Positions 42,301 through 47,757 of a DNA stretch of 52,106 nucleotides are shown here, piece after piece. The position numbers and the translations under genes are program-made. Origin of the DNA: an uncultured Mycoplasmatota bacterium (GTDB lineage Bacteria; Bacillota_I; Bacilli_A; RF39; UBA660). The stretch is taken from positions 1 to 52,106 of the forward strand of contig URHJ01000006.1 in NCBI GenBank assembly GCA_900547465.1, written 5' to 3'. Position 1 is the stretch's first letter. The number at the start of each line of letters is the position of its first letter. The notes under the pieces were generated by a model. That model did no database searches and was not told the origin of the DNA. It saw only the letters and a program-made list of their open reading frames with translations.

Positions 42301-44549
42301 GAAAGAATAGCACTTCCATTATTTGAATCAAAACTAACAGTTAAAACGCTATCTGCTTTTTTACTTATAGAATAGAATGTTGTATCTTTACTTAAAGATA
42401 TATCCATATAACCATCATGTGCTGTTTTATCTGTATTCCAACCTATTGCTTGATATCCATTAGAAACACTAATAGTTGGTACAGAAGTAATATCACATGA
42501 TTCTTTATTGTCCTTTGTTAATTTACATGTTTCTTTAGAAGAAGAAATCTTTTCTACACCAACACCATTCTTTACAAATGTTGCAGTCAAAGTCTTAGAA
42601 ACATTAACTTTAATAGTTCTATAAGCTCCACCATTATTTTCTTTAACAATAATTTTAGCTTCACCTGGAGAAACACCTGTTATAACCCCAGCACTAGATA
42701 CTTTAGCAACACTATCATCACTACTACTATAACTTAAACTTCCAACATTAGTACCAGAAGTTTTTATAGTATGTGTATTATTACCACTTATATCCAATGA
42801 TACACTACTATCACTATCTAAAACTAATTCAGATACTTTAATATCATTAGATGTAACTTCATCATTTTTATTATCAACTCTATCACTAATAACATCTTTT
42901 AATAAACTCAATTTAAAACTACCTAACTTTTTAGCAGATATTGTTAAATTCCATTCATAACCATTATCAACTTTAGTAGGAGCTGATATATCAAATGAGT
43001 CAATAACATCTTCATTACTAATCTTAAAATCTGATTTTAATAGATATTTTTCTTTAATATCAACAACATCAGTACAAATAAGAGAAATCTTAGAATCACT
43101 ACCAATTCCAACATAACCAGTTGTTTTAAATATACATGTCGGTTTAGTTTCATCTAGTTTATCAATAACAACAATCTTTTTAACTATATTACCATAAGAA
43201 TCTTTTATCCATAAATAGTATTTACCATTTTTCTTAAATGACACAGTACCAATAAACTTACCATTTTCACCAGTTAAATCTTTAAATTCTTTGTCAGAAG
43301 GTTTCTTGTCATCATTAGTAATTGCATATTTAACATTAGAAGCATTACTAACACTTGAAACACTTACTAAAGTTTCTGCAATATTACTAGTATCATACGA
43401 TATATCTACTTTAACACTTCCATTACTTGGTTCCACTATTACTGTTCTTGTAATACCAGCTATATTAGAATCTCTGTCTTCAACCAAATACTTTATAACA
43501 TAAGTTCCTGCTACTTTAGTATTAACACTACCAATAACAACTATTTTATCAGTTAAACTACCATCTTCACTATCATTAGCAATAGCACCACTCTCAGTAT
43601 AACTATCTCCTTCTTTTATAGTAACTACTTCATCACCTACTAATGAAATAGTTGGTAAACCAGTATTTTTCTTAGAAACAAGAACAGTTCTTGTACTAAC
43701 TCCTACATTTCCACTAGAATCACTAATTTTATAATAAATGTAATATATACCTACTTTTGATGTATCAATAGAAGAAACCTCTACAGTATTTTCTCCATCA
43801 TAATATTCATAACTTATTTCTACATCATCAACTAAAAGTTTATCTTTATCATCTTTTACTTCCTGTACTCCTAAATCATTAAAAGTATCTCCTTGATTTA
43901 ATTTTACTGTACTAGGACCATTCAAAAGAATAATTGGTGTCGTAAAATCAGTTACTGTAGAATTAGTTTGTACTGCATTAATAACAACTTTAGCTCCATA
44001 AGTTTTACCTTGAACTTCATTTGTAGCATTCTCATCTAACCATATTTTTATTTCATAAGAATCAGTAGCACCACTACCTAAACTTCTACCAGTTTTTAAA
44101 TTTAATCCTGTAGAAAGTAAAGCTGGACTACTCCATTCTCCATCTCCCTCTTTTATACTATATTTAACATATTTTCTATCTAAGGTATTGCTAGAATTTT
44201 CTTCTAAGCTAATATCATATTTAGCATCTAAACTACCTGTATTATTAACACTAAATACATAACTTTCCGTATTCATACCTTCTTGATCTGTCATCGGAAC
44301 AGCATTTTTTAAATCTATAGTATTCTTCTCTTTAAAATTTATAACAAAAGTACCAGCTGTTACTTCAACGTTTTTCTTAGAAGTAATAACTTGACTTAAA
44401 AATGCATAACTAGTACCACAAACTATAGCAAGTAAAAATATACCCAAAAAAGCTATTTTTATGTATTCTTTTTTATTATATTTTTTATTGTTGTTATTTA
44501 TTTTAACTTTACGAAATCGATCACCAGAACGACCTTTTTTATACACCAT
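33384..44549 (-). CDS. Giant secreted repeat protein (InlB-B/MBG-type repeats, SipW-type signal)
   Basis: About 3,721 residues from ATG 44549. A basic N terminus and hydrophobic helix IAFLGIFLLAIVCGTSYAFLS form a TasA/SipW-type signal, followed by a camelysin-like strand-rich region to ~190. Two Ig-like DUF5011-type domains (~200-385) and a Big_2-like domain (~575-660) come next. Then follow more than twenty repeats of ~60-100 residues resembling Listeria-Bacteroides/InlB-B units (GYxxxGWN..., often with a YYYNG linker), a possible carbohydrate-binding module (~2673-2806) and six or more MBG-type repeats (SKTYDGSALTNTTG) to ~3420. Most repeats hold a Cys pair. There is no LPxTG or C-terminal anchor. 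Function inferred: surface adhesion or matrix. Confidence 0.9.
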   Translation of the reverse strand: MVYKKGRSGDRFRKVKINNNNKKYNKKEYIKIAFLGIFLLAIVCGTSYAFLSQVITSKKNVEVTAGTFVINFKEKNTIDLKNAVPMTDQEGMNTESYVFSVNNTGSLDAKYDISLEENSSNTLDRKYVKYSIKEGDGEWSSPALLSTGLNLKTGRSLGSGATDSYEIKIWLDENATNEVQGKTYGAKVVINAVQTNSTVTDFTTPIILLNGPSTVKLNQGDTFNDLGVQEVKDDKDKLLVDDVEISYEYYDGENTVEVSSIDTSKVGIYYIYYKISDSSGNVGVSTRTVLVSKKNTGLPTISLVGDEVVTIKEGDSYTESGAIANDSEDGSLTDKIVVIGSVNTKVAGTYVIKYLVEDRDSNIAGITRTVIVEPSNGSVKVDISYDTSNIAETLVSVSSVSNASNVKYAITNDDKKPSDKEFKDLTGENGKFIGTVSFKKNGKYYLWIKDSYGNIVKKIVVIDKLDETKPTCIFKTTGYVGIGSDSKISLICTDVVDIKEKYLLKSDFKISNEDVIDSFDISAPTKVDNGYEWNLTISAKKLGSFKLSLLKDVISDRVDNKNDEVTSNDIKVSELVLDSDSSVSLDISGNNTHTIKTSGTNVGSLSYSSSDDSVAKVSSAGVITGVSPGEAKIIVKENNGGAYRTIKVNVSKTLTATFVKNGVGVEKISSSKETCKLTKDNKESCDITSVPTISVSNGYQAIGWNTDKTAHDGYMDISLSKDTTFYSISKKADSVLTVSFDSNNGSAILSKEGSVSCSIPGVYNDEEQATSCSIDVPTITGKNPTPIVLGFSTSSSSKKAEISSGSKLTLTDKNANTTWYAITTNEDITYTAKFIKNDGNGVINNSWSNKTCTIEKTYNGLAQATSCTIDEIPTIEVSSGYQAIGWNTDKTAHVGLESLVLSSDTNFYTIVKKLPITYTATLHKSGNGVTAIGANSISCTTKESYNGEKEDNSCVPSQKLPSITVNSSYKALGWSQNSVAKEKASDTMATDGYIEVGESITLTNNIDLYSISKKDDVTYSVTFGSNGSILSKEGVLSCTIDGVYNNDTQVDSCSVDVPTITREGFDIIGFSTDSNNTDTDSSTHIKAGSSLKLSSSNDKKTYYANTKKDVTVTWNSNGATLNTLTTTKTIWNKNSSVVITAPEITRDGYEIIGWSKDQNGNENSKDLVKVGNDITISSNDSYYAITKKVANATFYYYNGTKQVSNTASCTMYNTDSVCNINIPNSVVNSAGPNNTLYRGVSNKVSSTELISEINSNTLTYYAVYDNNINVNFYYYGGSEQSFVTVNGVRGAVSDGTNYKVSDATINVPSEVSESKGIDSSIYQGLSTSPNSINKTSSITTANSDYYAYYKGSWKVSYSKGENITSISKTVDSCDYYSVTNKTNYLVNSTDSCKVKLPTIEPNTGYKADGWFDGDNNVGISGGDYTISSNKSLASRASIGFYTVTYDYATNGGSSSSEKTLEASYGSNADITVTASKNGYEFVGWNTDKGATSGLTTGPKVTNDITLYAIFKKTNTANFYYYSDGSTVREVASCTVYNNQASCDYKVPTKVSESSGPDGTTYKGVSNKVSSTTLTTTYPSTSANYYAVYEGSKSATIYYYNGSGIVSDTSASGKTTGLCDGTSYKVTYGSVTVPSTVSKSSGQYGTSYVGVSDSVNKMSTTSSLTANKTYYAVYRGEVTQYYYNGTQGSSRKIYRNNYFTSNSNLATVLSDSTTGVNNLTLGAGYNTSTALGLTISATSTSAKSVDSCAKSDTTAFYTIYQKSIGATFYYYNSSTSAVASATAAGNRIYNYGTDILSEGTITVPSAVSGSSGMYSSTYKGVSAQASSTTATTVSTKNTTYYAYYLGSWKAKFNNQNSSISTIGSTSSSCDSYKTTDGKTYSSASCQITLPSITTTSTEYTIGGWNTNKSATSGTAAAQKVTISDATVNDSSDSLTTNFYTIIGKKAITRTATFNKNGAVSQTDSNNQASTAATVTRSCTIAAISNIASQTQATTCSITTPTIVASSNTPTVLGYNTTSSATIATVNQNTAISLSSNPTYYAITKKDAVTFTANWNANGATLSSTAQSSCNIAATYNGAAQATNCTVTAPTITAPSATPTVLGYNTSASSNSNNSSYNTTSKLLTLNSSNTGSTWYAQTRKEAVSYTVSSYERGSNVSSVGAKTDANSKCTINATYNGTAQATSCTVTAPSITANTGYTSVGWSLTRGATTGSSVITLNGSNTGKAWYANATANSYTINYYDGTTLKGSSSAKVDTYPTLTKASSLSLSKTGYTFKGWSTTNGGAVVYTDGQKLTANLATTAGAKVNLYAVWKDETAPVCSFSGASATTTQNTTSITLSCTDSGSGVVQKNLATTDFTTTANGSVTAVGSPVKITNGYSYTVTLKGLSVGTFTVSLKAGLISDAAGNTNAAVTSGNVTVNGRTYTVTFTKGSNVSAISSTSSSCKTTGSSLTCTIGTYPAITAATGYSASTWYDSTAKKDTGIASGGSGSGYAISQNTTMTAQAKANTYTISYNANGGSGTMASTTATYGSTTTISANTFTKSGYSFAGWTTNSDGTDDGYGWTNWSGTWKYVNGQYGISGGKLVLYARWSANTYTIKYDANGGTGAPANQSFVYNSGAKISTTKPTRTGYTFVNWKSGSTTLNPGDAIPTGWTNATLQAQWTVNSYTMTYDYNYLDNDIFDTTYNTNFYNACCGSGSLTSKSESFDANGRTFSVTSTEQSWYFASTNALTNGKTYTWQLEAKASTSANLTVGSEQGGYGSYSIGTDWKKLSKTFTASSTGNKAFIFYGWYGSGSRTLSIRNVQLHEGGLNTTTSKKNYGTTLSDLPTPVARTGYTFKGWFTQPVGGTQVSTSTSVPASDSTYYAQWTLNSHTVTYDKNGGDSVSKASATSYYGSKIDLTPTASKSGYEFIGWNTNKNATTALSSLKMGTSNVTLYAIYKKIVTIPTNALCTNPTYNGSSQQLTSVTSGDGYTLSGYSGTNAGSYTVTASLSGFSRWSDGTTGNKTFTCSIGKKAVTVTASSGSKTYDGSALSNTTGCSITAGSVLTGHTVTCSNSGSITNKGSVANTLNSVVVKSGTTDVSGNYAITKRNGTLTVNARSITVTAGGGSKTYDGSSLTNASGCSVTSGSVVSGHSVTCSNSGSITNKGSATNTLSSVVIKSGTIEVSSNYSITKANGTLTINARATTCTSGSSSRAYNGSALTNTTGGSCTNLVSGHSATFSGHKGTITNVGSVANTFGSVAIKNSGGADISGNYTIATANGTLTVTRAKTATTGSCINPTYNGSGQALASGASNASYSNNSRTESGSQTVTVTAGSNYAFSDGQTSKTLSCSIGKRATTCTSGSSSRAYNGSALTNTTGGSCTNLVSGHSATFSGHKGTITNVGSVANTFGSVAIKNSGGADISGNYSITKANGTLTVTKANATCPKFVGYEGNYDGDDHSIIPTSGAGGGTIQFSSDNSNWSTTNPSRTNGGTQTTYVRVVGDSNHNTVSCGSATITIKNVTVTTTFNPNGATLTSQSQSNPSSCSTTTSGVVKCSCSIGNSSGCVVTSPAITAPSNSPTVVGFGSSTDSHSNSWSQKSQKTIYYNTGDHSYYAQTKHEASYKGSFNGTSEPGVSSISTPNEVTCSVTTTWNNATPATSCPIKSPTITPTTGNNVNGSPAGWYNKSGTRITGSGGTITLSSDQEFTARANITASGVTYTDTYSMGCSTVQCAIDKISTFLK
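34332..34547. repeat. 216-base direct repeat within the giant gene, copy 1
   Basis: Identical by eye to 34791-35006, offset exactly 459 bases (153 codons), so in frame. It encodes one MBG-type unit (RATTCTSGSSSRAYNGSALT...). The repeat implies recent duplication or gene conversion. Confidence 0.85.
34791..35006. repeat. 216-base direct repeat within the giant gene, copy 2
   Basis: Partner of 34332-34547. The flanks differ, so identity stops sharply at both ends. Confidence 0.85.
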
Positions 44550-44587
44550 AAAAAACACCTTACCTTATATCAATAATTATATCAAAT

Positions 44588-44618
44588 AAGAAAAAAAAAA
44601 GATATAAAAATCATATCT
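44588..44618 (-). terminator. Terminator of the diguanylate cyclase gene
   Basis: Minus strand AAAAGATAT-gattttt-ATATCTTTT with a long T run; lies between the cyclase stop and the giant gene, which therefore needs its own promoter. Confidence 0.75.
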
Positions 44619-45426
44619 TTTTTTGCCTTTTATTTTTATGTATGTATAAATCAGTATCTGCTTTTCTAAATATCTTTTTTCTAATTTTTTCAGGATCTTT
44701 ATAAAATAAAATATTATTAGAAATATGACAACAACCAAAACTCATTTGAACAGGTACCAAAGATCCATCATAAACTAAATCAAGACTATCGATTTCTTTT
44801 TTTATTTCTGAAATACGTCTTTTAGCATCACCACTAGAAATATTTTTTAAAAGAATAACAAATTCATCTCCACCAAATCTAGTCACAATGTCATTTTTTT
44901 TATAATCATAAGGATCATCAGATTGTCTAGTCATTTTTAAAAGCAAAGGTCCAATTTTTTGTAATATATAATCACCACAATCATGTCCATAAGTATCATT
45001 TATATTCTTAAAATAATCTACATCTGCTACAACTAAGCTAAACTCTTCATGATTTTCTAATGCATAATCAATATATTCAGCCATCTGTCTATTAGCTTCT
45101 TCCCTATCTTTTATAAGAGAAGTTAAATGATCAATTTGCAATTTTCTCTCACGTTCTTTAAATAAAGTAATATCTTCTAAAAAATCATAAACATGAGTAA
45201 TATTAGTATCTTTATCTAGGATATTAATTGATGATAATTTATACCAAATCCTACTATTTTTATGATAAAATTCTCCATTTTTATTTTTGACATCAGAAGA
45301 AATTATTTCTTTATACAACTTTAATTGATCTTTATCATCACAAATAATATTACCAAAAATATCTCTTTCAATATAAAATATATTTCGAGATTTCATAAAA
45401 TTTTCTAAAATATCTTTATTTTCCAT
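44611..45426 (-). CDS. Diguanylate cyclase with N-terminal PAS domain
   Basis: About 271 residues from ATG 45426, close behind GGTGGGG. Residues ~1-100 are PAS-like (IFYIERDIFGNIICDD..., IWYKLSSINIL, VYDFLEDITLFKERERKLQIDHLTSL). The GGDEF domain follows, with the substrate site FGGDEFVILL and DVDYFKNINDTYGHDCGDYIL. The A-site is intact, so c-di-GMP synthesis is likely. No RxxD inhibitory site is seen five residues before GGDEF (KKNDIVTRFGGDEF). It lacks a membrane segment. It follows the alarmone synthetase gene by 16 bases and precedes the giant protein gene. The PAS ligand is unknown. Confidence 0.93.
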   Translation of the reverse strand: MENKDILENFMKSRNIFYIERDIFGNIICDDKDQLKLYKEIISSDVKNKNGEFYHKNSRIWYKLSSINILDKDTNITHVYDFLEDITLFKERERKLQIDHLTSLIKDREEANRQMAEYIDYALENHEEFSLVVADVDYFKNINDTYGHDCGDYILQKIGPLLLKMTRQSDDPYDYKKNDIVTRFGGDEFVILLKNISSGDAKRRISEIKKEIDSLDLVYDGSLVPVQMSFGCCHISNNILFYKDPEKIRKKIFRKADTDLYIHKNKRQKKI

Positions 45427-45442
45427 TTCGAACCCCACCGTT

Positions 45443-46063
45443 CTATTTCTTTATCTCACCTATTTTTGCATGAAGTTTTTCCATCTTACAATCAAGTTCT
45501 TTTATAACATTTGAACAATCATAAACTTCTTTTATAATTTCATCAGGTAATTCCGAAGAAACTTTATATCTTAATTTATGATCGAGACTAGCCCAAAAAT
45601 CCATAGCAATCGTCCTAATTTGAATCTCTGCCTCAACAAACTCAGTTGAATCTAACAAATGAATAGGAACTAATACATTCAAATGATAACTAATATAACC
45701 AGATTCTTTTGGCTTCTTTATATAATCCCTTTCCTCTTTTATTTTAAATAAATTAGATTTTTTAATAACCTCAACAATTTGAGAAACATCTGATAAAAAT
45801 GAACAAACGATTCTAAGACCAACCATATCATGAACATGCAATACTATATTAGAAGGAGTAACTTCATATCCTTTCCTTTCTAATTTTTTAATAGCACTTT
45901 CACTAGATTTTATTCTAGACTTAACATGTTCAACAGGATTATACCCATTAGTTAATTCGTATTCTTTTAGTAAAATTTTTAAATCAGTTTCTAATACTTC
46001 CTTTGCAAATTGATACTTAAGTAATTCTCCCCTCATTTCTGATTGAAGTTCACTAGCATTCAT
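45443..46063 (-). CDS. Small alarmone synthetase (RelA/SpoT synthetase domain only)
   Basis: About 206 residues from ATG 46063, chosen for spacing from AAAGGA. The synthetase motifs are VHDMVGLRIVCSFLSDV, KKPKESGYISYHLNVLVP (G-loop, with Tyr to stack the guanine) and EIQIRTIAMDFWASLDHKLRYK. No HD hydrolase, TGS or ACT domains, so it is a single-domain RelQ/RelP-like enzyme that makes (p)ppGpp. Its C-terminal helix (KELDCKMEKLHAKIGEI) fits the tetramer-forming type. It sits in an operon with an 89-residue unknown protein and the diguanylate cyclase, so two second-messenger enzymes are linked. Confidence 0.93.
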   Translation of the reverse strand: MNASELQSEMRGELLKYQFAKEVLETDLKILLKEYELTNGYNPVEHVKSRIKSSESAIKKLERKGYEVTPSNIVLHVHDMVGLRIVCSFLSDVSQIVEVIKKSNLFKIKEERDYIKKPKESGYISYHLNVLVPIHLLDSTEFVEAEIQIRTIAMDFWASLDHKLRYKVSSELPDEIIKEVYDCSNVIKELDCKMEKLHAKIGEIKK

Positions 46064-46087
46064 ATACATTTCCTTTCTTAACACTTC

Positions 46088-46357
46088 TTACTTATTACTA
46101 TAAAAATAATAATCACGTTCTGCAATCGATAAAGAAACACGTTCTAAATCTTCAAGTTGAGAACAATCATTCAATATATCTTCTATTTTAAATAAAACTT
46201 CTTTTAAATTACAACAACTCTCAATAGAAATACCATATCTAGATAAGACGTCAATCTCATAATTTGTTAAAAAAAGACCATTACCACAGTCTTTTAATTC
46301 ATTTTTCGAAAAATTAAGTTCATTAATTACTTGTAAAATTGCATCTGACTCATTCAT
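46088..46357 (-). CDS. Small acidic protein of unknown function, first in the second-messenger operon
   Basis: 89 residues, with a probable mixed fold: SDAILQVINELNFSKNELKDCGNGLFLTNYEIDVLSRYGISIESCCNLKEVLFKIEDIL and then an acidic ending. Two adjacent cysteines (CC) lie at the centre. ATGGAGATA precedes the ATG. It is 24 bases upstream of the alarmone synthetase start and likely cotranscribed. No family recognised. It may be an accessory or regulatory subunit of the synthetase, by position only. Confidence 0.65.
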   Translation of the reverse strand: MNESDAILQVINELNFSKNELKDCGNGLFLTNYEIDVLSRYGISIESCCNLKEVLFKIEDILNDCSQLEDLERVSLSIAERDYYFYSNK

Positions 46358-46482
46358 ATTTTATCTCCATCAACTAAATATACGTATTTCAAGGATAGTA
46401 CTGATTATATCACATAATACCACAAAAGTCAATGAATAACACAATATACTATATAATATTCATAAATTTATAAAAAGATTAA

Positions 46483-46507
46483 AAAAAAAGATTATTAATC
46501 AATCTTT
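46483..46507 (-). terminator. Terminator of the 389-residue acidic protein gene
   Basis: Minus strand AAGATTgattaatAATCTT with nine T; overlaps the stop. Confidence 0.7.
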
Positions 46508-47661
46508 TCTAACATCTCATTAGCTTGACCAAGTAAAGTATTTAATTCACTTTTCTTAGATTCTTGCTCTTCTATCGTTTTATCTTTTTCTTCTATTTCT
46601 TTTTCTAGATTACTAATCTTTTCATTTAATTTATTAGTTTCTTCAATCATTTTTTTCATAACTGCAATAGCATTATCTAAAACCTCATCATTAACAGAAC
46701 CACTATCAGTTGAAACAAAATTAGATTCATTCATTTCTTTTTCTATATCATCACTAGTTTTTTCTACAACCTCATTATCTTCTACTTCTTCCTCAGAAAC
46801 TATAGAAGGTGTTTCTTCTTCTGGAGTAACATCTTCTTCACTATTTGCTGAAGCATTAGTAGAATTAAATTCATTCAAAATATCATGGTCAATATCTAAC
46901 TTAACATCTTCCGAAGTACTTTGATCATCAACATCAGTAATTTCTGATACAATAGGACCTTCCTCTTGAGAAATTGTACTAATTTCTTCCACAACTGGTG
47001 TAGGATTAATCGCATCATTCTCATCACTTTGAGAAATATCTGATAATGCATTATTACCTAAGCCAGAATCATTTGCATTAGTATCAACTACACCTGCCCC
47101 AAGATTAACAATTTTTGACTCACTATTAACATCATTGGTATGAAAATATAATTCTTTACTTGTTTTACCAATAAAACTACAATCGATACCAATTTTATTA
47201 TTATAACTATCTGTCTTGTATACATTAGCCTCAGAAAAAGCATCAGAAAATAACATTTCTCCAGTTATTCCCATTTCATTAATTAACTTATCAGTAATTA
47301 CAGTAGCATTATCTAATATCATACTTTTACTAATTTCATCATTCCCTTTTATTAATGCATCTAATACTTCATTAGAGCTAGGTTTAGAAGAAACTGCAAG
47401 TAATAAATCTTTATCTATTTGCTTAATTTCTTTTTTATCAAAATCAATTAGTACAGAACCATCCTCTTTAAAAGCCCCAACTGTTGAACAAGGAATTGTT
47501 TGATCAAAAGCATATTTTGGATCTAAAGTAGCTATAACAGTACCATCTTCTAATATTCCATCTTTTAATACATAATACATTTTTCCATCACTAGGAACAA
47601 CATAATTAATTTCTTGATTCAAAAACTCTGGCATTTGAGAAATTCCTTTTTTTATTTCCAT
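46495..47661 (-). CDS. Acidic protein with C-terminal coiled coil, unknown function
   Basis: About 388 residues from ATG 47661 (MEIKKGISQMPEFL), spaced from AGGTGGTG. The N-terminal ~170 residues look folded (INYVVPSDGKMYYVLKDGILEDGTVIATLDPKYAF..., GAFKEDGSVLIDFDKK). A ~120-residue low-complexity acidic linker (EEDVTPEEETPSIVSEEEVEDNE) follows, then a ~60-residue coiled coil (VMKKMIEETNKLNEKISNLEKEIEEKDKTIEEQESKKSELNTLLGQANEML). No TM. It lies downstream of clpB behind a terminator. The domain layout suggests a cytosolic scaffold. No family recognised. Confidence 0.7.
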   Translation of the reverse strand: MEIKKGISQMPEFLNQEINYVVPSDGKMYYVLKDGILEDGTVIATLDPKYAFDQTIPCSTVGAFKEDGSVLIDFDKKEIKQIDKDLLLAVSSKPSSNEVLDALIKGNDEISKSMILDNATVITDKLINEMGITGEMLFSDAFSEANVYKTDSYNNKIGIDCSFIGKTSKELYFHTNDVNSESKIVNLGAGVVDTNANDSGLGNNALSDISQSDENDAINPTPVVEEISTISQEEGPIVSEITDVDDQSTSEDVKLDIDHDILNEFNSTNASANSEEDVTPEEETPSIVSEEEVEDNEVVEKTSDDIEKEMNESNFVSTDSGSVNDEVLDNAIAVMKKMIEETNKLNEKISNLEKEIEEKDKTIEEQESKKSELNTLLGQANEMLEKID

Positions 47662-47733
47662 GAAACACACCACCTATTTTATTCTTAACATTATAATATC
47701 ACAAAAAAAATTATTAAACAACAAGAAATTCAC

Positions 47734-47757
47734 AAAAAAAGAAGAATTACTTCTTCT
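47734..47757 (-). terminator. Terminator of clpB
   Basis: Minus strand GAAGAA-gtaa-TTCTTC followed by seven T, spanning the stop codon region. Confidence 0.75.

Noticed and set aside
33384..44549. Repeat-rich DNA that could look like a CRISPR array or satellite
   Set aside because: The repeats keep one open reading frame, are unequal in length and diverged, and encode known protein repeat types; there are no fixed-length spacers or cas genes.
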